Shown here piece after piece: positions 52,733-61,986 of a stretch of 64,000 nt of DNA. Numbering within the stretch: the stretch's first letter is position 1; every line of letters starts with the position of its first letter. The notes under the pieces were generated by a model, which had not been told where the DNA came from, did not search any database, and worked only from the letters and a program-made list of their open reading frames with translations. The DNA is from Haloglomus litoreum (GTDB taxonomy: Archaea; Halobacteriota; Halobacteria; Halobacteriales; Haloarculaceae), in contig NZ_CP119988.1 of NCBI RefSeq assembly GCF_029338515.1, positions 3,162,001 through 3,226,000 on the forward strand, read 5' to 3'. Made by a program: the position numbers and the translations under genes.

Positions 52733-53536
52733 TCACACCGACCTCGGCGAGCGATCGACCGTGATGAAGAGGCCGGCCACGACGACCGCGGTCACGACGA
52801 CGGCGAGCGCCCGCAGGCGGGTCGGCCCGTCGAGGATGCCCAGCGTCCCCAGCGTCGTGTTGATCGAGGCATGGAGCAGCACCGCCAGCAGGAGGCTCTC
52901 GGTCCGCGTCACGACCCACGCGAAGAGCACCGACCAGCCGGTCACCAGGGGGACGAACCAGACGAGCGGCAGGTCACCGATGATTGCCTCGCCCCCCGGG
53001 AGGACAAAGAACGGGAGATGCCAGAGCCCCCACACGAGGCCCACCCCGAGGCCCGCCGGCAGCGTCCCCACCGACCCTGCCAGTAGCGGCTGGAGGTAGC
53101 CACGCCAGCCGACCTCCTCGGCCAGCGGCCCCCCGACGACGATGTTCACGAGGAAGACGACCGGCAGGAGGAGGTACTCCTGTCGCCCGGGGAGGTCGGC
53201 CGGGAACGTCGGTGCCGGAACGCTCCCACCCAGGAGGAGCTGGACGCCGGCGGCGAGGCCGACCATCGCCGGGATCCCGAACAGCGCGACCGCGTACCAG
53301 ACGGGCCCGACACGCCACCGGAGGAGGCGACGAAGCAGCCGGCTCACCCCACTGCGACCCTGGTCACGGTACGTCAGGCCGACCGCCACAATCGAGGGCA
53401 CCCACGCCCCGAGCAGGACGAAGGCGACGAGCAGGTCCGGAAGGAGGAGCGCCCCCGCTGTCCAGAGCAGCCACGCGAGGCCGACCGTCAGGGCGAGGTA
53501 CAGTGCGACGGGCTGCCACGGCGACTCCGGATTCAT
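52733..53536 (-). CDS. CPBP-family intramembrane metalloprotease
   Basis: A 267-residue protein starting at ATG 53536 with 7-8 hydrophobic segments. The family motifs are LAEEVGWRGYLQPL (EExxxR), WGLWHLPFFVL (HxxxF) and LLHASINTTLG (HxxxN/B). It belongs to the Rce1/CAAX-like (PF02517) proteases, which in prokaryotes often act in maturation or self-protection. The substrate is unknown. It marks the start of the core-genome part of the window; the 289-base gap before it shows no feature. Confidence 0.92.
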   Translation of the reverse strand: MNPESPWQPVALYLALTVGLAWLLWTAGALLLPDLLVAFVLLGAWVPSIVAVGLTYRDQGRSGVSRLLRRLLRWRVGPVWYAVALFGIPAMVGLAAGVQLLLGGSVPAPTFPADLPGRQEYLLLPVVFLVNIVVGGPLAEEVGWRGYLQPLLAGSVGTLPAGLGVGLVWGLWHLPFFVLPGGEAIIGDLPLVWFVPLVTGWSVLFAWVVTRTESLLLAVLLHASINTTLGTLGILDGPTRLRALAVVVTAVVVAGLFITVDRSPRSV

Positions 53537-53696
53537 CGATGTCGACCCGATGCCGGACGTGGGGAAAAAGCTGTGTGCTCTCACGGACGGCGACGCCCGC
53601 ACTCCCTGCCCACCGTCGGGTTGCCTCTCCCCGAGACGCGCCCGTGGCGGGGACCGAATCCACGGATCGATGGGCCAGGAACGGCCGGAGCCGCCT

Positions 53697-54281
53697 TCAG
53701 TCCGTGAGGTGCTCGTAGGCCTCCGTGACCTCCTTGAACGCCTCCTCGTCGCCGTCCTCGGTGTCCGGATGCGTCTCCTTGACGAGCCGGCGGTAGGCCC
53801 GCTTCACGTCGGTCTCGTCGGCCCCGGGTTCCAGCCCGAGCGTGGCGTACGCCTCGCCGTCCGTCGGCCCGTCGCGGGCCGCGACCTGGCCACCGGCCCG
53901 GCCGCGGGTCCCCCCCGGGCCGCGCTGCTGGTAGCGGTACTCCCATCGTTCCCGGCCCCCGGGCGGCGTCCACTCCTCGCGGGGACCGGCGCCGAACCCG
54001 GCGCTGGCCCGGCGGCCTCCACCACGCTGCCCGCGGCCACCGTCGGCGCGGCCACGACGCTCACGGCCGCTGTTGGCGCGGGCGCGCCGCTCGACGCGCT
54101 CGTACAGCGAGGTCCGGAGCTTCCCGCTCCCCTGGTACCAGAAGAGGTAGCTCGCGCCGCCGAACGCCGCCGCCACGAACAGCGGCACCGGATCCCTGAA
54201 CACGGCTGCCAGGACGACCATCAGGGCTGCCAGCCCCGCGAACACGGCGGTCATCCCCAGCAGGAGCCGCGAGTTGTTCAC
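53697..54281 (-). CDS. Membrane-anchored J-domain protein
   Basis: A 194-residue protein. Two hydrophobic segments at residues 5-55 are followed by an Arg/Gly-rich disordered linker (about 65-130) and a C-terminal J-domain with DGEAYATLGLEPGADETDVK and the HPD tripeptide in KETHPDTED. It should recruit DnaK to the membrane. Domain order (anchor first, J-domain last) is common in haloarchaeal J proteins. Confidence 0.9.
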   Translation of the reverse strand: MNNSRLLLGMTAVFAGLAALMVVLAAVFRDPVPLFVAAAFGGASYLFWYQGSGKLRTSLYERVERRARANSGRERRGRADGGRGQRGGGRRASAGFGAGPREEWTPPGGRERWEYRYQQRGPGGTRGRAGGQVAARDGPTDGEAYATLGLEPGADETDVKRAYRRLVKETHPDTEDGDEEAFKEVTEAYEHLTD

Positions 54282-54563
54282 ACGTCATCCCACGGGTCCG
54301 ACACCCGTAAGCGTCTCGCCCGCGAGCCGCCGGGCGCCGGGGACCGTCGGTGGAGTGAGCGTGCGTCGATCCCGGTTCGAGTGGTACGGAGCGGGAGGGC
54401 GACACCGACGAGGGATTGTTGAAAGCCCCTGGGGCCATCCGGCCCGTTCCTTCCAGTCTCCAGTGCCTCGAACGACCTGGTGGGACCACCCCCTATCGAC
54501 ACCGTCCACGTGGGTCGAAGACGGAACGCACGAACTCACCTCCGGGACGATGTCCCGCGATAC

Positions 54564-54605
54564 GGTGGCGGGATTCCGGCGGCAGGTGGCGGGATTCCGG
54601 CGGTA
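54564..54605. repeat. 21-bp tandem duplication upstream of the TRAM gene
   Basis: Two adjacent 21-base units starting GGTGGCGGGATTCCGGCGG differ at one base and end 41 bases before the TRAM start codon. Nothing else is seen in the 365-base gap after the J-domain gene. It could be a slippage product or a repeated regulatory site. Confidence 0.6.
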
Positions 54606-54646
54606 GGTTGAATACGCGCCCGCTGGCATGCGAACGTAGAACTCTC

Positions 54647-55045
54647 ATGGAGATCTCCGACAAGTTGCTCTGTCTGTTCAACGCGGATGTCGAGGCCGAG
54701 GACGACCGGTTCGTCGTGGAGGTGCCACGGCGCGAGGTCGACACGGGTGCGGTCGAGGCGGGCGAGACCTATCGGGTCGCACTCATCAGCACCGAGGGGG
54801 AGGGGACCACCGAGGTCGAGGATACCTCGGAACCGTCGACGGCGCCCGACGAGCCCCAGCCGCCGGTCGAGCGCGGCGAGATCCGCTACGTCGAGGTCGA
54901 GGACCTGGGCAAGCAGGGCGACGGTATCGCGCGCGTCGAGCGCGGCTACGTCATCATCGTCCCCGGTGCCGAGGTCGGCGAGCGCGTCAAGATCGAGATC
55001 ACCGAGGTCAAGTCGAACTTCGCGGTCGGCGAGATCATCGAGTAG
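54647..55045 (+). CDS. TRAM-domain protein
   Basis: A 132-residue acidic protein starting at ATG 54647. Residues 75-132 are a TRAM domain (RYVEVEDLGKQGDGIARVER, then GYVIIVPGAEVGERVKIEI), an OB-like RNA-binding fold. Stand-alone TRAM proteins of archaea act as RNA chaperones, in cold or stress response. The N-terminal segment (ISDKLLCLFNADVEAEDDRF) is a shared haloarchaeal extension. Confidence 0.92.
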   Translation: MEISDKLLCLFNADVEAEDDRFVVEVPRREVDTGAVEAGETYRVALISTEGEGTTEVEDTSEPSTAPDEPQPPVERGEIRYVEVEDLGKQGDGIARVERGYVIIVPGAEVGERVKIEITEVKSNFAVGEIIE

Positions 55046-55229
55046 CACGTCCACCTCCCGGTGGCCGTTCGCGACCGACGGTCGTGCCACGCCGTGGTCG
55101 GCCTGGGCGCCGTGACGGCGCGTGCTTCCCCGGGGCAGGCTCTGCCGGACCCCTGGCCGGATGTCCACATCGCGGGCGCCGCCGACGGGTTTATGCGGGG
55201 GCCACCACAACGTCCGGGCCGTTCAATCA

Positions 55230-55550
55230 ATGCACGGAAACACGCCGTACGCGGGGGCCGAGGACGAGGAGACGACGAGCGCCCAGCGGCGCTCCCTCCG
55301 GCGCGACCTCGCGTCGGTGACAGCCTCGACGCGCTCGCTGCTCACGGACGACTTCGTCGTCGGCGGCGAGGTGACCGACGGTGCCAACGGCCTCAGCGCG
55401 ACCGTCGCGGTCCGGCCGCCGGTGGGCCAGGTCGTGACGGTCCAGCTCGATCCGGAGGACCTGACCGGGGACCTCGCCTCGGAGCTCGCGGCCGGGGCCG
55501 CACTGCAGGTGCTGCGCTCGCCCGAGGGCGTCCCGGACCACGCGTCGTAA
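55230..55550 (+). CDS. Haloarchaeal conserved protein (DUF5811-like)
   Basis: A 106-residue soluble protein, MHGNTPYAGAEDEETTSAQ, then a helical part RSLRRDLASVTASTRSLL and the beta-rich FVVGGEVTDGANGLSATVAV. It resembles a small haloarchaea-only family that I believe is DUF5811. The function is unknown. A TATA-like box is not obvious. Confidence 0.75.
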   Translation: MHGNTPYAGAEDEETTSAQRRSLRRDLASVTASTRSLLTDDFVVGGEVTDGANGLSATVAVRPPVGQVVTVQLDPEDLTGDLASELAAGAALQVLRSPEGVPDHAS

Positions 55551-55595
55551 CGACTCGCGACCGACCGTCCCGACCCCCGCTCGCGCGGTGACCGC

Positions 55596-55889
55596 TCAGA
55601 CCGGCGACGCGGAGAACAGCGCCCAGCCGACGATTCCTGCCGAGATCAGACTCGCAACACCCAGCGTCAGTGTGACCGACAGCGAGGAGACCAGCGCGAC
55701 GACTGCACCCAGCGCCAGCGGCGCCGGCACGGCCGCCAGCACGGCGTCGTAGCCGCCCACGTCCCGCGCCGCTGCCGCCTCGGCCTCGCTCCCCCGCGGA
55801 TGGGCCTCGGCGTGGACGTGCGCGGCGACCGGGTCCGACGACTCGTCGTCGTCGGCACGGTCGCTCGGGGTGTCGGTCGACTGGCTCAC
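55596..55889 (-). CDS. Small membrane protein, two helices
   Basis: A 97-residue protein starting at GTG 55889. An acidic, low-complexity N-terminal half (about 45 residues) is followed by two hydrophobic segments (AVLAAVPAPLALGAVVALV and TLTLGVASLISAGIVGWAL). A strong TATA-like stretch is 22-34 bases upstream, which supports this start. The function is unknown. Confidence 0.65.
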   Translation of the reverse strand: MSQSTDTPSDRADDDESSDPVAAHVHAEAHPRGSEAEAAAARDVGGYDAVLAAVPAPLALGAVVALVSSLSVTLTLGVASLISAGIVGWALFSASPV

Positions 55890-55910
55890 GTCAGCAACGA
55901 CAGCCGCGAG

Positions 55911-55923
55911 ATAATTAAATATT
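55911..55923 (-). promoter_or_regulatory. TATA-like box of the small membrane protein gene
   Basis: AATATTTAATTAT on the minus strand lies 22-34 bases upstream of the GTG at 55889. It is the most AT-rich spot of this GC-rich neighbourhood and fits a leaderless promoter. Confidence 0.55.
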
Positions 55924-56020
55924 ATTGCTCCGGTGTGGCGCCGTCGGCACGGCGGTCGGACAGCGGTCCAGAGGACCACCAGCGCCGGGGAGACTCGGTG
56001 CCTGTTCTGTTGCCCGCCCG

Positions 56021-56560
56021 TCACCCGGAGACCGCATACCGGACCTCGACGAGGCCCGCGGCGTACCTGCTCGAGTCGAGGAGCGTCAGGTCGTGAGCGC
56101 CCGTCTCCCCGTCGAACAGCCCGATCCCGTCCCCGAGGACCGTCGGGACGAGCGCGAGCCGGAGTTCGTCGACGAGTCCCTCGCGGAGGAACGCCTGCGC
56201 CAGGGCCGCGCCACCGACCAGCCAGACGTGGCCGTGGCGCTCTCCGAGGTCGTCGACGAGGGGGGCGAGGGCGCGGTCGACCAGCTCGACCTGGTCCGTC
56301 GCCAGCGGGAGGTCGCGCCCGGTCGTCACGTACGTCGGACGGTCACCGTACGGCCACTCGCCGAACCCGAGTATCTGCTCGTACGTCCGCGAGCCCATCA
56401 CGAGACAGTCGACCGTCTCGAAGAAGGCCTCGTAACTACTCACCTCGTCGGCCGGAGCGTCCTCCGCGATTTCGTCGAGCCAACCGACGCCGCCGTCCGC
56501 GTCGGCGATGTAACCGTCGACGCTCGTCGCGACGTACAGGGTGACACCCTCGGAATCCAT
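56021..56560 (-). CDS. Dihydrofolate-reductase-like RibD C-terminal family protein
   Basis: A 179-residue protein starting at ATG 56560 (MDSEGVTLYVATSVDGYIAD). The markers VMGSRTYEQILGFGEWPYG, then VWLVGGAALAQAFLREGLVD, match the RibD_C/DHFR-like superfamily (YwjB/YyaP type). NADPH-dependent reduction is expected but the substrate is unknown; it is not the housekeeping DHFR. A start further upstream would add residues without family similarity. Confidence 0.88.
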   Translation of the reverse strand: MDSEGVTLYVATSVDGYIADADGGVGWLDEIAEDAPADEVSSYEAFFETVDCLVMGSRTYEQILGFGEWPYGDRPTYVTTGRDLPLATDQVELVDRALAPLVDDLGERHGHVWLVGGAALAQAFLREGLVDELRLALVPTVLGDGIGLFDGETGAHDLTLLDSSRYAAGLVEVRYAVSG

Positions 56561-56652
56561 ACCCCCCGGACGCCACCGACCGACATAACCGACGTGGCGC
56601 GGGACAAGCCATTTGTCGTCCGCTCGTGTCGACCCAGCCACCGCAGTCTCCC

Positions 56653-57438
56653 ATGACTCACCGCGCCACCACCCTCCTGGTCGTCTGTCTCGCCCTCACC
56701 GCCGGCTGTTCGTTCCTCGCGCCGAACCCGGACAGCTACTCCAGCCATCACTACTACTCGCTCGGCGTGGACCTGAACGGCAACGTCTCGGACGTGACCA
56801 TCCGCCTCCCCGTGGCCCAGCAGGGCGGCGACACGACGTACAACGTGACGACGCTCACCGGGAACGGAACCGTCGAGGGGGTGTTCGACGCGGAACTGAT
56901 CGACACCGACCGCGGGCCGATGCTGGAGTTGACCGCCGACGAGGTGAGGGTCGAACCGCGCTACTACCGGTTCGTCGTGGAGGGCGATATGGGCCGGCGT
57001 GAGCGCATCCCCGCCAGCGAGTACGACCCCACGAACCCGGACCACCAGAAGATCGACCGCCGGGGCGTGGGCCTGAGCGCCGACCAGCGCGCCGACTACC
57101 CCATCGAGACGCAGGCGCCACTCGGCGCGTCACCGACGCTGTACGCCGACGACGCGGTGACCCGCGAACTCGCCGACTGCGAACTACCGGCGCAGGAATC
57201 CATGGTCTGCTTCGCCTACGACGCCCCCGTCTACCTCTCGTACGAGAGCGACGCGGACGTGAGCGTCGCCGGGAGCGTCCTGCTCGAGGGGACCAACGAG
57301 TGGTTCGAGGGGGGCTGGTCGGGGAACAGCTACGTCGACCGCATCGACTTCAACGTCACCGGGCCACAGGACGGCTGGGTGACCGTGGACGGAGCCACGG
57401 AGACCAGCCGCGGGCGCTATCCGTCGCCAGAGGCGTGA
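56653..57438 (+). CDS. Secreted lipoprotein of unknown function
   Basis: A 261-residue protein with an N-terminal signal and lipobox (LVVCLALTAGCSF; Cys at residue 19). The acidic ectodomain (DLNGNVSDVTIRLPVAQQGG) is beta-rich and lacks a recognised fold. A Cys pair occurs near 177 and 186 (DCELPAQESMVCF). It is probably anchored outside the membrane by a lipid on the Cys. Its stop is 10 bases from the convergent infB end. Confidence 0.85.
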   Translation: MTHRATTLLVVCLALTAGCSFLAPNPDSYSSHHYYSLGVDLNGNVSDVTIRLPVAQQGGDTTYNVTTLTGNGTVEGVFDAELIDTDRGPMLELTADEVRVEPRYYRFVVEGDMGRRERIPASEYDPTNPDHQKIDRRGVGLSADQRADYPIETQAPLGASPTLYADDAVTRELADCELPAQESMVCFAYDAPVYLSYESDADVSVAGSVLLEGTNEWFEGGWSGNSYVDRIDFNVTGPQDGWVTVDGATETSRGRYPSPEA

Positions 57439-57448
57439 GGTCGAGGAG

Positions 57449-59269
57449 CTACTTCCCCCAGAACGGGTCCCGTTTGCGGTGCTTGTCGAGGTACATCCCG
57501 AGTGCCTCGAGTTCGTCGGCGGGGATCTCGTCGGAGAGCTCCTGTTCGAGGATCTTCGCGTGCTTCTCCGGGAGTTCGGCCCACAGTTCGTCGCCCTCCT
57601 CGATCTGGCGGCCGACGGTGGGGCCGTCGATGGAGACGGCGGCGCGCTCACCCGCGCGGAGTTCGTCGATGTCCTCGCCCTCGTCCTGGATGGACTTGAG
57701 GTCGCCCACCCGGGTCGCCTCGTTGCCCTCCCACTTGACGATCTTCGAGTTGCGCTTCAGCGTGCCCGACATGACCTCGACGCCGACGACGGCGGGGTTG
57801 GACTGGCGGAAGGTGTGGTCCTTGAGGATCTGGAAGCGGGCCGGGCGGGCGATCTTGTCGAGGACGTTCTCCTGCTGGGCGCGCTCGATCTCGGCGACGT
57901 ACTCCTCGTACTCCTCGACGAGCTGGTAGATGACGTCGTCCTCGAAGATGCGGACGCCGGTCTCCTCGGCGCGGCGGGCGGCGTCGGGCAGGACGTCCAC
58001 GTTGAACGCGAGGATGGTCTCGTGTTTGGGCTCGTTGGCGGTGTCCGCGACCGCGATGTCACGGGGGGCCACGTCGCCGACCTCCGCGCGGACGATGGGG
58101 ACCTCGGCGTCCTCCAGGGCGTCGGCGATGGCCTCCAGCGAACCCAGGGTGTCGGCCTTCACCACGACACCCTCCTCGGCGGTGTGGACCTCGAACTGCG
58201 CGAGTTCCTGCTCGACCTCCGCGATGACGTCGTCGAGGTCCTGGTCGCGGACCACGCGGACGGGCGCGCCGGCCATCGCGCGGTCGAGGTCGGGTGCGGC
58301 GATCTTGATACCGGCCGCGGCGACCACCTCATCGACGTTCTCGAACCGGCTCTCCGTCCGGATCTCGGCCAGGGGCCGGGGCTGCAGCAGCGCGCGGACC
58401 TCCGTCACGATGGGGTCGTTCTGCCCGCCGACGACGATGGTGTCGTCCTCGCGGACGGTCCCGTCGTACAGCACCACGTCGATGGTGGTGCCGAAGCCCT
58501 GCTCCTCCTTGACCTCGAGGACGGTTCCGGCGCCCGGGCCGGAGGTGTCGATGGACATCTCCTCTTTCATGTACCGCTGGGAGAGGCCCATCATCACGGC
58601 CAGCAGGTCCGGGACGCCCTCGCCGGTCATCGCCGAGCAGGGGACGACGCCGATGTTCGAGCGGAAGTTCTGGACCCGCCAGTACATGTCCGAGGAGAAC
58701 TCGTTGTCGGACATCTGGCCGATGATCTCGTAGAGGCGCTCGTTGAGGTCGGACTCGGCGCGGTCGGACTGGGCCGCCATCGACTGCTGGATGGGGGTGT
58801 CAGGCTGTGGGTTCCAGCCCGGGACGGTGTCGACCTTGTTGGCGGCCACGACGAACGGGGTCTGGGTCCGCTTGAGGATGTCGATGGCCTCGAGCGTCTG
58901 TGGCTGGAAGCCGTCGTTCACGTCGACGACGAGGATGGCGATGTCGGCCAGGGCCCCCCCGCGCGAGCGGAGCGTGGAGAACGAGTGGTGGCCCGGCGTG
59001 TCGATGAACAGCAGTCCCGGCAGGTCGAAGTCGTCCGGGTCCACGAGTGCGCCCGACAGCTCCGAGATGACGTCCAGCGGGACCGCCGTGGCCCCGATGT
59101 GCTGGGTGATGGCACCGGCCTCGCCCTCCGTCACCGCGGAGCCGCGGATCTTGTCGAGCAGCGTCGTCTTCCCGTGGTCGACGTGGCCGAGCACGGCCAC
59201 GATGGGCGTCCGGAGGTCGCCGGGGGCTGTCTCGTCCTCGGCGTCGGCGTCGGCGTCGGCGTTTGACAT
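57449..59269 (-). CDS. infB: Translation initiation factor aIF5B (IF-2)
   Basis: A 606-residue GTPase. A short Asp/Ala/Glu-rich leader precedes IVAVLGHVDHGKTTLLDKIR (G1), AITQHIGATAVP (switch), FIDTPGHHSFSTLR (G3) and VAANKVDTVPGW (G4). Domains II-IV follow, with KILEQELSDEIPADELEALG near the end. The length matches archaeal aIF5B, which lacks the long bacterial N-terminus. It promotes subunit joining and binding of initiator tRNA. Confidence 0.98.
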   Translation of the reverse strand: MSNADADADAEDETAPGDLRTPIVAVLGHVDHGKTTLLDKIRGSAVTEGEAGAITQHIGATAVPLDVISELSGALVDPDDFDLPGLLFIDTPGHHSFSTLRSRGGALADIAILVVDVNDGFQPQTLEAIDILKRTQTPFVVAANKVDTVPGWNPQPDTPIQQSMAAQSDRAESDLNERLYEIIGQMSDNEFSSDMYWRVQNFRSNIGVVPCSAMTGEGVPDLLAVMMGLSQRYMKEEMSIDTSGPGAGTVLEVKEEQGFGTTIDVVLYDGTVREDDTIVVGGQNDPIVTEVRALLQPRPLAEIRTESRFENVDEVVAAAGIKIAAPDLDRAMAGAPVRVVRDQDLDDVIAEVEQELAQFEVHTAEEGVVVKADTLGSLEAIADALEDAEVPIVRAEVGDVAPRDIAVADTANEPKHETILAFNVDVLPDAARRAEETGVRIFEDDVIYQLVEEYEEYVAEIERAQQENVLDKIARPARFQILKDHTFRQSNPAVVGVEVMSGTLKRNSKIVKWEGNEATRVGDLKSIQDEGEDIDELRAGERAAVSIDGPTVGRQIEEGDELWAELPEKHAKILEQELSDEIPADELEALGMYLDKHRKRDPFWGK

Positions 59270-59407
59270 ATGGAGATCACCCGAGAAGGTTCGTTGGCCA
59301 CTGATGCGTTCCGAGGGGGTTTGAACCTGTCCAACCCGTCTCGCCGTGGGCCACCGGCCCGCACCGCCCGCCCCGGCTCGTACGGTCCCGCCGCCCCTGC
59401 CCGGCAG

Positions 59408-59965
59408 TCACTCGACGGTGAACGAGCCGCGCATCCCCGAGGACCGGTGGGGGTCGCAGTGGTACTCGTACGACCCGGCCACGTCGAACGTGTAGACGTG
59501 CGCGTGCCCGCCGGAGTAGAGGCTCTCGTCGTCGCCGGGCCAGCTCGCGCCGTCCGGCTGGGAACCGGGGCTGACGTTGTGGCCGCCGCCGCCCCACTCC
59601 CAGAGGACGGTGTCGCCGGTCGAGATGCTGAACGATGCCGGGTCGAACCGGAGCCGACCCTCGGGCGCGACGACGACCGTCTGGTCGGGCTGTGGCGTCG
59701 CCGTCGCGGTGGGCGTGGGCTCCTTCGTGGCCGTCGGCGAGTCCGTCGCGGTAGGTGAGTCCGTCGCGGTGGGCTCGTCGGTCGCGGTCGGAGTCATCTG
59801 GTCGCTCTCCGTGCCCATCCCCCCCGTGGGTGACGGGGTGGGCTCGTCGGTGTCCGTCGGGCTGGCGCCGCCGTCGCCGCCGTCGCCGCCATCGTCCGTA
59901 CAACCTGCGAGCGCGACCGGGATTCCAGCGGCCGCTACCGCGCGGAGGAATCGTCGTCGTTCCAT
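59408..59965 (-). CDS. Halocyanin-like blue copper lipoprotein
   Basis: A 185-residue protein starting at ATG 59965. The Tat motif MERRRFLRAVAAAG is followed by the lipobox VALAGC and a Thr/Pro/Ala-rich linker of about 60 residues (repeated TATDSP units). The C-terminal cupredoxin domain has ligands His in GGGGHNVSPG, Cys and His in YEYHCDPHR, and Met in SSGMRGSF. It should carry electrons at the outer membrane face, anchored by lipid. Confidence 0.93.
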   Translation of the reverse strand: MERRRFLRAVAAAGIPVALAGCTDDGGDGGDGGASPTDTDEPTPSPTGGMGTESDQMTPTATDEPTATDSPTATDSPTATKEPTPTATATPQPDQTVVVAPEGRLRFDPASFSISTGDTVLWEWGGGGHNVSPGSQPDGASWPGDDESLYSGGHAHVYTFDVAGSYEYHCDPHRSSGMRGSFTVE

Positions 59966-60114
59966 ATCCCGATGGCGGGCGCGTGGACGCAAAAGGGTTG
60001 ACCAGATTCCGACCCCAAACTCCCCGCCCGAGGGTCGGGCCGTGGGCGACACGTGGCCGACGGCCGTCTGACGCGCCAGGAACGTTCAAGTGGAGGCACG
60101 GGCACCGACCGGGT

Positions 60115-60357
60115 ATGTCGGAGATCCTGGCCGAGAACCTCTCGGGCAAGACGGTGATGGGCGCCGACGGGGCCGAACTGGGTATGCTGTACAACGTCAC
60201 GATGGACCTCAAGACCGGGACGTTGCAGAACCTGATCGTCGACCCCGGGGAGTCCGCGCCCCGTGAATCGGCGTTCCAGCGCAACGACCACGGGCACTTC
60301 CTCGTCCCCATCGGCGACGTGCAGGCCGTCCGCGACCACATCGTCGTCGCGCGGTAA
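60115..60357 (+). CDS. PRC-barrel domain protein
   Basis: An 80-residue protein, MSEILAENLSGKTVMGADGA, then ELGMLYNVTMDLKTGTLQNL and LVPIGDVQAVRDHIVV. This is the short archaeal PRC-barrel family, of the kind encoded with CdvB/ESCRT genes in some species, and thought to act in division or RNA processing. The ATG at 60115 is the only start that gives the standard family beginning. Confidence 0.88.
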   Translation: MSEILAENLSGKTVMGADGAELGMLYNVTMDLKTGTLQNLIVDPGESAPRESAFQRNDHGHFLVPIGDVQAVRDHIVVAR

Positions 60358-60513
60358 CGCCCGGCTGCCCGTTCTCGTGAGCTGTGACCGACCGACAGAG
60401 GGTTCTCCGGAGCCACAGGGATTCTCGCGTCGTCCGGCCGTTCGACCGGAACGGATGATGCTACTGGATAGGTAGAACGAGAGAGAAGCCGCGAGGAGTG
60501 GTTCGTGCCGGCC

Positions 60514-61047
60514 TCAGGAGATGAGCGTCTCCTCGCCGCGCTCGACGACGATGCGACACGGCGGGGAGATCTTGTTGTAGGCGCGGCGGAAGGCGTCCTT
60601 GACGGTGTCGGCGTCCTCGGGGTGGCACCAGGCGGTGAACAGCTGATCGCCCTTCTGGACGCGGGCGGCGGTGCCGACGATCTTGCCGAACGCCTGGCGC
60701 ATCCCGTCGGAGACACGGTCGGCGCCGGCCCCGGTCGCCTGCTTGTTCTCGCGCAGGACCTGGTGGGGGAACTTCCGGAGGATCATCTTGTAGTCGCCGT
60801 CCTCGCCGAGCACCTTCAGCATCCGGCGGTTGGCCGACAGGCGCGAGGCCTCCAGCGAGCCGTGGCGGAGCTGGCAGGACTCTTCGACGAGCAGCGAGAT
60901 CTGGACCTCGTACTCGTCCTCGTCCTTCTTGATCTGGCCCATCTTGTGCTGTGCGATCTTCGAGCCCGGGATGCCCGTGATGTACTCCCGTCGCGTGTAC
61001 GACGGCTTGTCGATGTCCCGGTACATCGAGGCCGGTTTGTCGCTCAT
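60514..61047 (-). CDS. rpl10e: 50S ribosomal protein L10e (L16 family)
   Basis: A 177-residue protein with [52 protein letters not shown] and the signature [20 protein letters not shown], then [19 protein letters not shown]. It sits in the 50S subunit near the peptidyl-transferase centre and the tRNA elbow. The ATG at 61047 gives the family N-terminus. It stands alone, as usual in haloarchaea. Confidence 0.98.
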   Translation of the reverse strand: MSDKPASMYRDIDKPSYTRREYITGIPGSKIAQHKMGQIKKDEDEYEVQISLLVEESCQLRHGSLEASRLSANRRMLKVLGEDGDYKMILRKFPHQVLRENKQATGAGADRVSDGMRQAFGKIVGTAARVQKGDQLFTAWCHPEDADTVKDAFRRAYNKISPPCRIVVERGEETLIS

Positions 61048-61179
61048 ATTACCGGAACGGATGCCCAGCAGAGTTAAGAACGCTTCGAAGCCGTGTTGGT
61101 CGGCCGGGTCGACCGGCTCCCCCAGGGAGTGGCGCGCGGGTCGGGTGGCTTCTTGTACCCGGCCCGTCTCGGACCGGGC

Positions 61180-61620
61180 ATGGAGGCGGACCTGGTGCTG
61201 GCACCGGTCGACGGGAGCGACAACGCCGCCGAGGCGTTCGAGTACGCCGTCACGGTCGCCGACCGCTACGACGCGGCAGTTCACGTCCTGTTCGTCCTCG
61301 GCGAGGAGATCTCCCGCCGGGTGCAGGACGGGACCATCGACAGCGAGACCGCAGTCGAGACGACGGAGGCGGCCGTCGACCCCATCCTCGACCGGCTCGA
61401 CGAGACCGGCCTGGAGTCGACACACTCGTCGGCGTACGGCTACTCGACCCAGCGACTGACCCAGCACCCGGGCAGCGTCATCGTCGAGGTGTCCGAGCAA
61501 CTGGGCGCCGACTTCATCGTCCTGCCGCGCGAGCCGGTCACGGGCGACCCGGTGGCGACCATCGAGAAGGCCGCGCAGTACGTCATCGCACACGCGGACC
61601 AGCCCGTCCTCTCGGTCTGA
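61180..61620 (+). CDS. Universal stress protein family (UspA)
   Basis: A 146-residue protein starting at ATG 61180 ([20 protein letters not shown]). The Usp fold is evident, and the C-terminal part has [14 protein letters not shown] followed by [15 protein letters not shown]. The canonical ATP loop GxxGx9GS is altered (LPREPVTGD, no GS), so it may not bind ATP. It is divergent from rpl10e. Confidence 0.9.
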   Translation: MEADLVLAPVDGSDNAAEAFEYAVTVADRYDAAVHVLFVLGEEISRRVQDGTIDSETAVETTEAAVDPILDRLDETGLESTHSSAYGYSTQRLTQHPGSVIVEVSEQLGADFIVLPREPVTGDPVATIEKAAQYVIAHADQPVLSV

Positions 61621-61635
61621 GACACCGGAGCGGTT

Positions 61636-61805
61636 CGCGGTCCCATCCGTCGGCAGTTCGCACTACCGGAGGCCAAGCTGGCGCTGACGACCATCGGCCG
61701 CGACTACGGGTGCTACTACCTCCCGACGACGGCGGCCCGCCGCTCTCGCCGCAGCTGACCCTCCGGATGGCCGGGGGCCAGGAGTTCCTCCTCACCGAGC
61801 GGTGA
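61636..61805 (+). pseudogene. Cytochrome P450 C-terminal fragment
   Basis: [20 protein letters not shown] (from 61648) is the post-heme helix of P450s. The following LSPQLTLRMAGGQEFLLTER to the TGA at 61803 is the usual P450 C-terminus, but it lies in another frame. The heme-binding Cys and everything before it are absent. It is a dead remnant of about 55 codons with an internal frameshift. No other P450 sequence is present in this window. Confidence 0.75.
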
Positions 61806-61986
61806 CCCCACGACCGGCCGTTCGGGAGCGGGGCCCACGCTGGGTCCGGTCGTGTTCCGTCCCGTCGGTTCCCAGTAGCGACAGGGGGAACACCAACTGC
61901 GGACAGCCTACCACCGACCGCCGCTGGACGGCCCGTGCCCGGCCGCGACTCCGGACGTTTTTGTCGGATTGCGCCGAACGACGCGT

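Noticed and set aside
57479-59266. 595-codon plus-strand frame opposite infB
   Set aside because: infB on the minus strand has all GTPase motifs. The antisense product is rich in repeated Asp-Val-Leu with no domain.
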